Source: Conchocele bisecta
Taxonomy: Eukaryota; Mollusca; Bivalvia; Lucinida; Thyasiridae
Length of the DNA stretch: 64,000 nt
Reading direction: 5' to 3'
NCBI GenBank assembly: GCA_029237695.1
Contig: CM055274.1
Location: 22,309,505-22,373,504, forward strand
A model generated the notes under the pieces. It saw only the letters and a program-made list of their open reading frames with translations. It ran no database searches and was not told where the DNA came from. The translations under genes and the position numbers were made by a program. Below are positions 42,648 to 53,404 of the stretch, piece by piece (the first letter of the stretch is position 1; every line of letters begins with the position of its first letter).

Positions 42648-43133
42648 ATGTCTAGTATGTCTACAAATCCTAGTCCTGTTAATTCGTATATATCTATATC
42701 AGCGTTTCATACACCCTTATCGGTTGAAAAACCTCAGTTCACATCAGCACCAATTTCCTTAAGATCTCCACAATTACCATTTACATCAACTTCTAACAAA
42801 TCTGGATCATCATACCATACATCTTTCCCCAGTAATTATGGTTCATTTGAGCGACAGCCTCCAAAAAAGAAGTATAGATATAAAACTGAAATTGAAAATT
42901 GGTTTAGACTTGTTAATAAAGCAACACAAGAACATGAAAAACTGTTCAAGGAATATAATGCATTGGATGAACATCCAATAACGATGTTAAGAACACCTTT
43001 GAGATCTCCTAAAACCAAAGAAGTTGTCAAAAACAAACTTATTCAAATCGAAAAGGAAATAAAACATCTAAAAGATTTTGCGTTTAAAATTCCTGAATTA
43101 AGAGTAAAAATTAAAAGGTACTTAGGCGTATAA
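42648..43133 (+). CDS. Unidentified Polinton ORF, 161 aa
   Basis: Intact. The N-terminal half is Ser/Pro/Thr-rich and probably disordered (FHTPLSVEKPQFTSAPIS). The C-terminal half is charged and helical (IENWFRLVNKATQEHEKLFK). No known motif recognised. It is co-oriented with and between the ATPase and membrane-active protein genes. Confidence 0.6.
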   Translation: MSSMSTNPSPVNSYISISAFHTPLSVEKPQFTSAPISLRSPQLPFTSTSNKSGSSYHTSFPSNYGSFERQPPKKKYRYKTEIENWFRLVNKATQEHEKLFKEYNALDEHPITMLRTPLRSPKTKEVVKNKLIQIEKEIKHLKDFAFKIPELRVKIKRYLGV

Positions 43134-43189
43134 AATACAGTTATTAATTAATTTTGTATCATTCAATATAAAGTATTGTTAGTATAAAG

Positions 43190-43591
43190 ATGGGTAAGGT
43201 CAAGAATAAAACCATTAAAAAGAAACCATTAATTAAAAAACATGGTGCTATGCTTTTGGCTATAGCTAATGAACCTAAAAAATATCGTGAAAAATTTATA
43301 AAAAATGCACCAAATCATATAATTAAGTGTATTTGTGAATGTTGTCACAATCTCTTAAAAGGCAATGTCACACTTACATCTGATCAGAAACGTAAATTGT
43401 ATCCGAAGAGTAAACATCTCAGACAACTTGTATCAAAATCAATTTCAGTTAAGAAAAAGAAAAATATTATAAATCAGATAGGAGGTATTTTACCATTTTT
43501 ACTTCCATTATTACCATTAATCGGTAAAGCTGTTCTAGGTGGTGCACTTGGTGTTGGTGCCAGAGCAGGTATTCGAGCTCTAGTTAAATAA
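43190..43591 (+). CDS. Basic protein with hydrophobic C-terminus (pX/pVI-like candidate)
   Basis: 133 aa. A Lys-rich start (KTIKKKPLIKK) is followed by HIIKCICECCHNLLKGNV, with clustered Cys and His. The C-terminus is GGILPFLLPLLPLIGKAV and a Gly/Ala-rich tail. Polintons and adintoviruses encode comparable small proteins with a GG-type cleavage context before a hydrophobic segment, which are compared to adenovirus pVI/pX. The stop overlaps the next start (ATG at 43591). Confidence 0.6.
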   Translation: MGKVKNKTIKKKPLIKKHGAMLLAIANEPKKYREKFIKNAPNHIIKCICECCHNLLKGNVTLTSDQKRKLYPKSKHLRQLVSKSISVKKKKNIINQIGGILPFLLPLLPLIGKAVLGGALGVGARAGIRALVK

Positions 43592-44327
43592 TGTCGGTCA
43601 TGAAAATGGCACTTGTTCCTTTTCATTTACTGGAAGAAATGAATAAATGGAAAATAGAACAAAGTCAAAAACCTCAGCTCCCACCGGATCCACAAATTGC
43701 AAATACAGCTAAACTTCAAAAAAAATTATCTAACCTTTTAGAAAGAACAGATTTATCGGAAAGTGAAAAGGTAAAGCAACACGGAGAAACATTACATAAA
43801 TTCCAGGAATCATTTAAAAAGTTTTAGAACCTCAACATGTTACAGTAAATGAAAGTACAAAAAGACCACTTAATGATAGGATTTTACAAAGTATACCAAA
43901 AACAATGCAAAGAAAGGCAGAACTTCTTTTAAGCATGCTGAAAGATAATCCAAAAATCAGTTGGGATGAAAATGGTTTAGTAACATATAAAGGAAAACTT
44001 ATAAAGGGGTCAAATATTATTGATTTAGTTAATGAAACTTTACGTCAAAGAAAAGGATTTAACGCCAGAGGTTGGGAGACATTCAGTATAGCTTTACAGG
44101 AACTCAATATACCACAAGACGTAGTTGGTAATAGACAACGATGGAACTGGATGCATAAATATCAAACTGATACATCGACATTGAGTCGGATTTCAATATT
44201 TAGTACACCTAAAACAGTAATGAAACATCGTAAAACACCAAAATCAAAAATTTCAGTCACCCCAACTGGTATAAAAAGAAAGTCTGATTCAACAATCATA
44301 AAATCGAAAAATGGAGCTCCTTATTAA
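43591..44327 (+). pseudogene. Uncharacterised conserved Polinton protein, one frameshift
   Basis: The first frame runs 43591-43827 and the second from about 43825 to 44327. Codon content and the overlapping junction show one gene with a single-base shift near 43820. Recognisable blocks are SWDENGLVTYKGKLIKGS and GWETFSIALQELNIP followed by GNRQRWNWM. A protein with these blocks recurs in invertebrate Polintons as far as I know; its role is unknown. The Ser/Lys-rich tail is probably disordered. Confidence 0.7.
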
Positions 44328-44329
44328 AG

Positions 44330-45412
44330 CATAAAAGAGAAGAAACTTAATTCATTACTAAAGAAAATATATTATGATCCAAAAAGTTCAATTGCCTACA
44401 CAAGTGCAAAACACTTGTATGATTCAATTAAACGAATAAACACATTTTCAGATGTTAGATTAAAACATATACAAGAATGGTTGAGTAGACAGAAAACATA
44501 TACACTTCATAAAACAAATTCAAAGACGTTTTACACGTCGTAAGACAATAGTAGGAGGTATCGATCAACAATGGCAGGCTGATTTGGCAGATATGCAACA
44601 ATTCTCAGGCGAAAATGAGAATCAAAGATATCTATTGTGTGTAATAGATGTATTTTCAAAATATGCATGGGTCCATACCCCTTCCTAACAAAACGGGGAA
44701 AACATTGATTAACGCGTTTGATTTGATACTAAAAACATCAAAACGTAAGCCACGTTCTTTACAAAGCGATAAAGGAACGGAATTTAAAAATAAAGAATTT
44801 CAACATTTCTTGAAATCTAAGCACATTCATTTTTTCACAACCGAAAACCCTGAAACTAAAGCAAGTATAGTTGAACGATTTCAAAGAACTTTAAAAACAC
44901 GTATGTGGAAATATTTCACATATCATCAAACTAGAAAATATATTGATATTTTACAAAATATTGTTGATGGATACAACCGAACATACCATCGTAGTATTAA
45001 GAGGACCCCAATTCTGTCAATACCTCAAATGAAATTGAGGTTACACATGCATTGTATGGAATGAAACAAGCTATTCCAACCAAAAAAAAATTACATGTCG
45101 GTGATATAGTTCGTATTAATAAAACAAAACGCACATTTGAAATGGGTTATCTACCAAACTGGACGAAAGAATTATTTAAAATATTTCATATTAATAAAAG
45201 TTTACCAGAAAAAAAACTTTATTATAAAATTGAAGATCTTGATGGTGAAAAAATAAATGGGTACATTTTATGGAAAGGAAATTCAAGGTATAAAAGATGA
45301 TGAAATATATGAAATTGAATCAGTTCTTGCTCGACGTACAAGACGTGTAGGGTAATAAAACAATCAAGGAAACTAAAGTTCGTTGGATGGGTTATCCGTC
45401 AAAGTTTGATAG
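44330..45412 (+). pseudogene. Retrovirus-like DDE integrase with C-terminal chromodomain, broken
   Basis: Catalytic residues are recognisable: D in QWQADLADM (about 44575), D in LQSDKGTEF (about 44768) and E in the segment ending VERFQRTLK (about 44875). An N-terminal helical region precedes them. The chromodomain is visible in the KVRWMGYPSKFDSW segment (about 45380). Frameshifts lie near 44520, 44670, 45015 and 45275, with a stop near 45350. The enzyme would insert the element and produce the 6-bp TSD; this copy cannot be translated as it stands. Confidence 0.9.
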
Positions 45413-45436
45413 TTGGATTTCAACATCAAACATAAT

Positions 45437-45718
45437 ATGAATGAACAAGATATAATTGAAAACGGAAAAAGAGAAAAACAAGAGTTTTCATTTTGTGGTA
45501 AACGAATACCAAAAAATCAATTTCAATATATTTCTCAAGTAGTTATAATATATGCAATTGTTACAACAGCCATCATTCATTTAAGTATCCAAAGTCCTAA
45601 TCGTGAATTATGGCTCGTTCTTTTAAGTAGTTCTCTTGGATACATTTTACCAAGTCCAGGCTTAAAATTTACCAAAAAAACACAGGCAGGCTTCGATTTT
45701 ACAGACGGTAAAAAATGA
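45437..45718 (+). CDS. Small two-helix membrane protein
   Basis: 93 aa from the ATG at 45437; an earlier TTG start is not needed. A hydrophilic N-terminus is followed by two predicted transmembrane segments (about 36-54, YISQVVIIYAIVTTAIIHL; and about 63-80, LWLVLLSSSLGYILPSPG). A short basic tail follows. Comparable short membrane ORFs sit near the capsid genes in Polintons. It overlaps the next gene start by a few bases. Confidence 0.6.
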   Translation: MNEQDIIENGKREKQEFSFCGKRIPKNQFQYISQVVIIYAIVTTAIIHLSIQSPNRELWLVLLSSSLGYILPSPGLKFTKKTQAGFDFTDGKK

Positions 45719-46595
45719 ATTCATTTTACGTAACATTACTGAGTGATAGTTCTATGGATATTTATTCATCAAATACACAATGTGTTTCAAAGTTAAATTA
45801 CCTCAGACAGTTCGCATCGATAAAGAAAACTGGGAAATAGCATTAGTGGAATTAATTATTCCGTCACAGTTTTTAAATATTACTAAAGACGAAACAGAAT
45901 TTAATATTATAACAAAAGATTTATCTTTCTACTTGAATGTTTTAGACATAAAAAATAAAAGATTTGATATAAGTGAGATAGGCTTTAGTGAAGATGGTAC
46001 TCCGATTAAATGGAGTCTCAAATTTAATTTTCAACCTGGATCCTATTCATCAATAGCTCATGTATTGGAAACAATTGATAATATCATTCAAGATTCTTTT
46101 GGCGATATTTTTAAAAAAAACAAGCAATCGATTAACGTTTCATATTCTTATGGTATGAAACGTCCAAAATTTAGTTTCCATAAAATTCGCAAAACAGGAA
46201 TTAAATTTAACAATACATTGTTTTTAAAGTTAGGTGGAGATCCAAAACTAGTAAACGATACATTTTTTTCAAACAGTAATGCAAATGATTTTTTTCCATA
46301 TTTGTCAAATTTAAATGAGGGGTTTAATCATTTGTTTATTTACTCTGATATTGTTTGAATATTCGATTATAGGACTATTCAAGCTCCGATTTTAAGAGTT
46401 GTACCATTCAAAACAACAAATTCAATTGAAAATGATAGTGGTAGTCAACATATTAACCATGAATTTTTAAACTTACATTATATACCTGTATCAAAATCTG
46501 AATTTGATACAATTCATATAAATATAAGAGGAGATTCGGCAATCCTGTTCATTTTGTTCTTGGAAAGTCTATGGTGAAGTTACATTTTAGGAAAA
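45716..46595 (+). pseudogene. Penton-like minor capsid protein (single jelly-roll), frameshifted
   Basis: Begins MNSFYVTLLSDSS at 45716, switches frame near 45780, is open through NWEIALVELIIPSQ to 46358, switches again near 46355-46380 and near 46530, and ends about 46595. The pattern of a W-x-x-A-L-x-E-I strand, a late YSDIV motif and an R-V-V-P segment is characteristic of Polinton penton homologues. An inverted partial copy is at 39018-39515. Confidence 0.82.
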
Positions 46596-46611
46596 GAAAA
46601 ATAGATTGAAA

Positions 46612-47022
46612 ATGCATCCTGTATATCGAGGAGTTACACGACAGTATGGGGCAGGATTAGGATCCTTGTTCAAATCTGCAATTAGAACCGTTTCACCACC
46701 ATTTATAAAACCAATAATAAAAACTGGGGTAAATTCTTTTCAAAATGAAGGAATGAAACAAGGAATAGGTTTAGCTCAAGATATTTTTCTTAAACACAAA
46801 AATCCAAAGGATGTAATTATTTCACGAGGTAAACAAACAATGAATTCAATAGGAAAATCGTTTTTGAAGAAATTAGGTATAAAAACAAAGAAAAATAAAC
46901 GGAAACGCCAGTCGCGTTCAATACATCGAAGAGTTAAGGTGCATAAATCAAGTAGCAATCAAAAAGGTCTTGGTAAAAAAAGGAGAAAAATATCTAACAG
47001 AAATTTAGATATTTTTGAGTAA
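46612..47022 (+). CDS. Basic core-type protein with protease-site-like N-terminus
   Basis: 137 aa from the ATG at 46612. The N-terminus RQYGAGLGSLFKSA has the glycine-flanked look of an adenovirus-type protease cleavage site. The C-terminus is very basic (KTKKNKRKRQSRSIHRR), suited to DNA binding. By position and composition it is a pVII-like or pVI-like core protein candidate. It is intact and sits between the minor and major capsid genes. Confidence 0.65.
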   Translation: MHPVYRGVTRQYGAGLGSLFKSAIRTVSPPFIKPIIKTGVNSFQNEGMKQGIGLAQDIFLKHKNPKDVIISRGKQTMNSIGKSFLKKLGIKTKKNKRKRQSRSIHRRVKVHKSSSNQKGLGKKRRKISNRNLDIFE

Positions 47023-47030
47023 AATAAAAA

Positions 47031-48348
47031 ATGATGCAAAACGGTTCTTGTGAATGTAGTAAGACTGAGTTGGATGTTCAATCAGTACCTCCAACCATGA
47101 CTGCTATGCACGACAGTCAGTGGATTGAACATTTTCCGATTTCCTCTCTCAACAATAATCTCCAATATAATTTGTAAATTCCACCACAAACAGATAATGG
47201 ACAGATTTATCTCAATCTTACATGTATTTGAAATTGAAAAATTTTAAAAACAGATAATACTGTGTTAGACGCAGATGATAATATTACGCCAGTTAACAAT
47301 TTCTTTCATAGTATCTTCAGTAACATTGATTTATATCTAAACAATAAACTGATAACAAATAATAAATTCTGATACATATCCTTTTCGGGCATATTTAGAA
47401 AATCTTTTGTCATATAACGCTGAATGTAAATCAACACAATTAGCTGCTAGTGAAATGTGGATGAAAGATACCGCCGGTAAATATGAGATTGTTGACATTG
47501 CAGGTGCAAATTTAGGTCTTAATAAGAGGAATTCATTTATTTCTGGGAGTAAAGTAAATCGAACTTCAAGCACGCTTGCATTTGGATTTATTTTTACAAG
47601 AAAAAAAAATATTTACCCAATGGAATTGAAATTAGAATAAGACTCAATAGAGCATCGTCAAAGTTTTGTTTAATAGGCGGCACTGGCGCACCAGAGACAA
47701 AAATAGATTTTGAAAATGTTAGTTTCAATGTAAGAACTGTTGAGCTATTACCTACTGTGTCCAATGACATGAACAGACTCATAGCTCAAAAGAATATGAA
47801 AATTCCTATACGTAGAGTAGAAGTCAAAACATTCACAATTGCAACTGGAATGCGCTCAAAAATAGAAGATCATCTTTTTCAGGGACAATTACCAAAACGG
47901 ATATTCATTGGCATGGTTGATAATGCTAGTTTCAATGGGGAATACGCAAAAAAATCCATTAAATTTTCATCATTTTAATCTATCAAAAATTGATGTAAAT
48001 TGTAATGGTCATGGTATTTTCAACCGTCCATTTGAGCCGGATTTTGAACATAAATTATATCTTAAATTATACATGTCTTTGTATCAAGCTGTGTCTTCAC
48101 TAGGTCAAAACAAATCATTTGATATTACTAGAGATGAATATGTAAATGGATATTGTTTGTAGGGATATGACTTGACACCTGACCAGGGCAGTGAAGAGGG
48201 ACACCTACACCCTATAAGAACTGGAAATCTGCGCCTTGAGCTTCAGTTTGCCAGAGCACTTGAAACAGTCATCAATGTCATAGTGTTCTCAGAGTTTGAT
48301 AACCAGATTGAAATAAATAGTCTTCGTGAAGTGATCACCGACTATTAA
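47031..48348 (+). pseudogene. Major capsid protein (double jelly-roll), broken
   Basis: Starts MMQNGSCECSKTEL. Frame changes occur between about 47175 and 47400, near 47610 and near 47955, and a TAG interrupts at about 48160. Readable segments include KMHDTAGKYEIVDIA-type sequence at about 47465, GGTGAPETKIDFENV, and the C-terminal hallmark LTPDQGSEEGH, GNLRLELQFA, INVIVFSEFDN typical of Polinton major capsid proteins. The total span of about 1.3 kb equals about 440 codons, typical for the family. Confidence 0.9.
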
Positions 48349-48380
48349 CATTGGATAATTATGAACAAAACAAATCCTAA

Positions 48381-49593
48381 AAGTAACTTATTGGTGAAAT
48401 CAACATCCAAAGATGGAAACCATCGAATTACAGTATATTCTGGATCGAGAAATATGGCTGAAGAGATTAAACGGAATAGTATGCCCAAAAGACAAGCTAC
48501 CAAATCACAGACCATTAGACGTCCAAGCGTACATAATCAACACGGATAATTCTGATCAACCTGGAAAACATTGGGTAGCTATTGTATTCGGTCAGAAGAA
48601 TGAAGCCATCTACTTTGACTCCTATGGGTTACCACCACTACACGCAGAAATATTGTCTTTCTTGACAAACAATTCTACGAAATGGACATTTAACAAACAG
48701 AGACTACAATGTGTATTCAGTACAACATGTGGAAAATACTGTGTGTTTGTGTTGATTGCAATTGCAAGAGGAAATACTCTGCGTCTCTGTATTCAACAAA
48801 CATTCAGTTCCTCAGATTACTTCAAGAATGATAGGACTATAACGATCTGGTTCAAACATCACTTCGGAACACTCTACGAAGGACCTCAACAAAGTTCAAC
48901 ATCTGTCGGGTGTCAATGTTGTAAACCACAACAATATCATCATGCCATGTCTTTGCATTTTACAAAATTACTTCATGTTGCAAATATGTTAACATAATAT
49001 TGTATGTACTTTTGTAAAGATCAAATATGAATATCATATCTGGTCTATAATTCCATGTTGTAAATATGTTGTTGTTCAATAAAATATTGTTAAAACTTTA
49101 CATATCTTGTATTCAATTTTTCCCACTATAAATTGAAAAATACCAATATATTGATTTACAATCAATATTTATTTTCATTAACTTTTGTCAATATTAGAGT
49201 TGTCAGAAGTGGATGAAAAATATTTCTAGGATATTTTCATATGTATTTGATAATATTGGAGTTGTCAAAAATATTTGAAAATTATATACAGAACAGTATA
49301 CCCCTAAATGTTCAAGGTGGCACTATGGCGTAATACAAGAAGTTTTCACCCCGGATAAAATTCACGAATCAACAAAATGGTTCAGGGGTGCCACTATGGT
49401 ACGGTTTTTAACCACTATAGCGTAATACAAGAAGTTTTCACCCCTGATAATGGGAGTAATAAGGGGTGCCACCTATGGTACGGTTTTTTAACATGTGTAT
49501 TTTACATAGACAATTTTACCGGTGCAAGGGTAAAATTGTCTATGGAAAATACACATGTTAAAAAACCGTACCATAGTGGCACCCATTACTACT
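48381..49593. repeat. Right terminal inverted repeat of the Polinton
   Basis: Mirror of the left TIR, carrying the protease gene in plus orientation and AATAAA at 49078-49083. The outermost 130 bp again fold back on themselves. Confidence 0.93.
48413..48997 (+). CDS. Adenovirus-type cysteine protease (right TIR copy)
   Basis: 194 aa, intact, with the same His, Asp, Gln and Cys positions as the left copy. It is transcribed toward the right end of the element with a polyadenylation signal at 49078. It follows the major capsid gene by 64 bp, the usual position for a late morphogenesis gene. Both TIR copies face outward. Confidence 0.93.
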   Translation: METIELQYILDREIWLKRLNGIVCPKDKLPNHRPLDVQAYIINTDNSDQPGKHWVAIVFGQKNEAIYFDSYGLPPLHAEILSFLTNNSTKWTFNKQRLQCVFSTTCGKYCVFVLIAIARGNTLRLCIQQTFSSSDYFKNDRTITIWFKHHFGTLYEGPQQSSTSVGCQCCKPQQYHHAMSLHFTKLLHVANMLT

Positions 49594-49599
49594 ATCACA
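49594..49599 (+). repeat. Target-site duplication, right (ATCACA)
   Basis: Perfect match to the left copy. Confidence 0.92.
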
Positions 49600-49832
49600 G
49601 ATGGTTCACCGACTGAACAGTGTAGACCCAGATCAGACTGCGCATGCACGCAGTCTGATCTGGGTTTACATTGTTCGCGACTGTCATGACCCCCTATTTA
49701 TCAATTCACAACCGCAAAGCCAGACTTATTAATAATTGACACCGTTTGAAAATATCAATACGTCCATTTTGTCGACGGGCGGTCCATCTTCAATAAAGAT
49801 TACTGGTAGTGTGTAACACAGGTTTCCTAGTC

Positions 49833-50332
49833 GGACCTAGGACCCAATAAATGGCTCATTTGAAAAACGTTACCCCACCCACCCATTCCATGCATTATAG
49901 ACAGTATCGCATTTTCGACTAGAAATGTGGCCTGTCGGCACACGAATGCCCCCGCTGGCAGCCAAAGAAAGCATATTTGAGTATAAGCCATTTACCCGAG
50001 CATTAAGGTTTCGAACGCACCAAGTCTGTTACCTTGACCCTGGGCTTAGCGGGGGCGGGACGAATATGTATTTGTCACATGGCGGTAGAGGACCGTTGGA
50101 GCAATGCGTGTGTGAAATGTGAAGCAGATCCGAGCAAGGAAACATAAATTATAAGCCATTTACCCGAGTGTTAAGGTTTCGGGACGGACAGACGTACGGA
50201 CGGCGGTAACATTATATGCGCCCCTCACCATTCGGTGGCGGGGACATAAAAAGGCTATACAGTATTATAGTGTATGGAAATTGGTGGGTGGTGTAACGTT
50301 TTTCAAATGAACAATTTATTGGGTCCTAGGCC
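49833..50332. mobile_element. MITE related to the 25.6-kb satellite, with a nested insertion
   Basis: GGACCTAGGACCCAATAAAT and its inverse ATTGGGTCCTAGG are the ends. Single half-units of the 40-bp motif lie just inside. About 49918-50250 is a different repeat with TTTACCCGAG.TTAAGGTTTC ends and a GGACGGACAGACG tract. Confidence 0.75.
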
Positions 50333-50487
50333 CGAGTCTTCCACCTGTGGTGTGTGGGTCGATAACGTGTTCGTGATTTATTATCCTCCGTTTGACAGCA
50401 GCTTACTTGTCTGGCACAAAACGACAAAAAAACGGCGCTAAAAGAACAGTCATTATATCGCCAGCAAAAGCCGTTAGCTGATCGGTA

Positions 50488-50764
50488 CGGAGCCAGGCAG
50501 GGGACATGGATTTTTCTTTTTATTAATTCGTTCCAACGAAATAACAATTCGTTCCCACGATATAACAATTCGTACGCTCGAATTAGCAATTCGTTCCCAC
50601 GATATAACAATTCGTTCCCACGAATTAACAATTCGTTCACGTGGGAACGAATTCTTATTTCGTGGGAACGAATTGTTAAATTGAGGGAACGAACTGTTAA
50701 CTCGTGGAAACGAATTGTTATTTCGTGGGAACGAAATTATACGTCCACTGCGAGGCTCCGTAGA
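50488..50764. mobile_element. MITE with CGGAGCC/GGCTCCG ends (copy 2)
   Basis: The interior is an array of AACAATTCGTTCCCACGA in one arm and its inverse in the other, making a multi-branched palindrome. Confidence 0.78.
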
Positions 50765-50769
50765 TCGGG

Positions 50770-50990
50770 AACCACGTTTGCCACATGTAAATGTAAATGC
50801 TTTGATTTAACGACGGCACTGGCTCAATGACCTTGTATGTCGGGACCGATAGGAGTAGGCTAGCACGAAGTTGTCTTGCCCAAGGACACGCCTAATCGAC
50901 CATTCGCAGTGCGTCGAGGTGGGAATCGAACCCGGGGTCTCCCGATCCGCAGTCCGACGCTCTACCTACTGAGATAATCCGGCCATCACG
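50770..50990 (-). mobile_element. tRNA-derived SINE
   Basis: On the minus strand an A-box TATCTCAGTAGGTAGAGCG and a B-box GGGTTCGATTCCC are correctly ordered (50983 down to 50917). They are followed by a conserved TGTCCTTGGGCAAGACAAC block. The anticodon arm is imperfect, so it is not called a tRNA gene. Confidence 0.7.
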
Positions 50991-51485
50991 GTTGCCGCGT
51001 TAATCGTTGTCCCTTTTACGCATCCACGTGTGCAAACGAAAAGATTTTCAACAGCGCTCTTGTTTGTAGTCGTAAAATAAACAGCTTATTAATGTTACTT
51101 GTATCGATGTATGATGTATATCTCGAAGACAGTGTATTAACTAACATACATAGTACAACGTGCTGCCCCGTCTGAAGTTGCTGCCACAACAACAGTCGGG
51201 CGCGACAATTGCTAAAATGTCAGGCTTTTGAAATCGTCCAGCGAGCTGATGTGTCGAAAGGAAAATGCGTTTCCCGATGTATTCGTCCAAATTATACGAG
51301 TTCACCCTCATGTGGTGCAAAACCGTTCCGATCTGGTGTGCTCAGTCACGGACTTTGGAAATGTGTTGATATACTGGTACATAAATAATACATTTATTAC
51401 AGTGATCTTTCATCGTTATGTATGTGACTCGCCATGCTTCAGTTGATATGCAAACATGTCGCAAATATTCACGGTTTCAAATGAA

Positions 51486-51717
51486 GCTGTGACAGGAGAA
51501 ATGGAGCTAATTGGTTTTGCAAACAGTGTAGATCCAGATCAGCCTGTGCATCCGCACAGTCTGACCAGGATCTGCACGTTTCGACATTCCATCAACGAAA
51601 TACCCGCTTCTAACAATGAATATAGATCGCTATCAGTCTACATACAGAAGTGTGTTATTTGATCAGGTGCTACACTGGTCACACATCCCATAAACCACAT
51701 GTCTCCAGTCACAGCCA
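51486..51717. mobile_element. Palindromic MITE, family 'GATCCAGATCAGCC' (copy 3)
   Basis: AGCTGTGACAGGAGAAATGG start, core GATCAGCCTGTGCATCCGCA, and end TCTCCAGTCACAGCCAT. Confidence 0.82.
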
Positions 51718-51835
51718 TATGTATAATGTACATGTATATGTAATCCATGCAATGAGATACATACATTATGTATCATGCATCGGTTGCCTCTGTATTTCAG
51801 GTGAGGACATACCTTTGATATACCTTTGATGATCA

Positions 51836-52071
51836 GGGGCCCGTTTCACTAAACTTCGTAAGACTAAAATGTTCGTAAGTGCACATTTAGGATCGTCTGG
51901 CAATTTCAATTGATGGATTTACATTTGCTGCATATGCAGCCTATGCTTAATAAATGTAAATCCAACAATTGTTTACAAGAAAACATTGTTAATGTGAAAG
52001 TTACAGACTATCATGATTTGGCACTTACGAACATTTTAGTCGTACGAAGTTTAGTGATGAAACGCCCCCCA
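51836..52071. mobile_element. 243-bp foldback MITE (copy 3, older)
   Basis: Same arms with scattered substitutions and a shortened left inner arm. It ends in a C-rich run. Confidence 0.8.
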
Positions 52072-52164
52072 CCCCCCGGTCGTTATAAGTTTATAACTTC
52101 TTAGACCCCTCGTATGTGTACTTATTAATAACGGTTATAGGACTGCGCATGATATCTCATTACA

Positions 52165-52330
52165 TTGGTATAAACTTGTGACGGTTCCAGCTCGTCTCGT
52201 TCAGGAGGGATTTGAAACTGTTGATCGTCTCCGCGTTTACAACTCGAGCAGGAAGCCGATTCCATGTATCAGTTACTCTGAATGCAAATGAATTCTCTCT
52301 AATCTTATATTTGTATATGTACTCGTACAT
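52165..52330 (-). mobile_element. CR1-like LINE, C-terminal scrap
   Basis: Encodes NSFAFRVTDTWNRLPARVVN followed by ETINSFKSLLNETSW. This is the same C-terminal region as the fragment at 12.3 kb but from a different subfamily. It is cut at 52334 by a TA palindromic MITE. Confidence 0.7.
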
Positions 52331-52333
52331 GTA

Positions 52334-52433
52334 CAGTGGGGTCAGCGTGTAAGTGCACACACGAACGAACACGACAGGTTGGAACCAATCTGTCGTGTTC
52401 GTTCGTGTGTGCACTTACACACTGACCCCACTG
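52334..52433. mobile_element. 100-bp palindromic MITE (copy 6)
   Basis: Complete, TA-flanked, with the loop reading GGAACCAAT. It abuts a LINE 3' fragment. Confidence 0.9.
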
Positions 52434-52844
52434 TAATAAATGGGATTTAGTACTAAACCCATTGACCCGGCCTTAAATGACATTAGCTGTTGATAGGCCG
52501 TTAAACCACCACACACAAACAAACAAACTCTCTAATATTTAGTCGACACTGTCGTCTACATGTAAGTAGACATAAAAAAAAACCCGAACTAGTACATCAT
52601 AGCAGCATAATACGAAATACAACCGAACTAGTAAGTGAAACAACATATTATTTATTTTGCAGTAAATGAGAATCAAACATGTAACTATAAAGCTGAGTGA
52701 GATAGTTCCTATCCTGTCTGCTGTCTTGTTAAACACACTTGTATACTGTATTATTTTTGTCTTGCTTCATGGGCCATATGGCTTAAAGCTATTGTTTAAT
52801 AAACACATAAATGTGGCTGTGACTGGGAAATGGGGCGTATTAAA

Positions 52845-53282
52845 CATATTAAATCTAAAAAATATTTAAATGTAAGTACTTTTTCATCAATAACAAACAA
52901 CTCACCCCCCCCCCCCCCACCCCCTCAAAAAAAATTATTATTTGATGAAATTCCATAAAATATTCGGTTGATTGCGAAAAAACGATTTTCCTATGGGAAT
53001 TTAATATGGGGAAAACGAAAACATTTGGAAAATGACTCCGTAAATAAGTTATATTTTGAAAATCGGTCCACAAATAACAAATTATTTAAAAAATAAAAAA
53101 ATCTATTTTTAGACCACAAGTTAAATTCCCATAGGAAAATCGTTTTTCGCAATAAAATCAATCATAAATTTATTTTTTTTGGGAGGGTGACTTTTGTTAT
53201 TGATTACTTTTATATCTTTTTTAGATGTAATGTGTTTAATAGCCAAAAGTTCGTCGGCAGAAATATGTGGAACAGACAGTAG
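52845..53282. mobile_element. Degraded copy of the 565-bp TA foldback MITE
   Basis: Shares the inner arms (GATTTTCCTATGGGAATTTA and its inverse) and the right end GTGGAACAGACAG with the element at 6139-6703. Contains a short poly-C run near 52905. Confidence 0.7.
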
Positions 53283-53404
53283 TGTGGCTCCTGATTAAAT
53301 AGCATACTCGTGTTATAATATAGCCTGATAGCAATCTATATTTCGTATTCGAAGCATGGTGGTGTGTGTTTTATTGATGTAATGGCGGATGCACAGGCTG
53401 ATCA

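Larger units (their letters stand above)
35522..49593 (+). mobile_element. Polinton/Maverick element, 14,072 bp, with TSD
   Basis: The outer ends are exact inverses (AGTAGTAATGGGT... and ...ACCCATTACTACT), giving the 5'-AG...CT-3' termini of Polintons. ATCACA is duplicated at 35516-35521 and 49594-49599, the expected 6-bp target duplication. TIRs are about 1.2 kb. Content: two protease genes, ATPase, integrase-chromodomain, minor and major capsid proteins and small virion-type ORFs. DNA polymerase B is not seen. The left half holds rearranged fragments and host repeats. Most large genes are broken, so this copy is probably not autonomous, although both protease frames are open. Confidence 0.95.

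Noticed and set aside
50905..50990. Functional tRNA gene on the minus strand
   Set aside because: A and B boxes are good but the anticodon stem does not pair, and a SINE-type body follows. Called a SINE.
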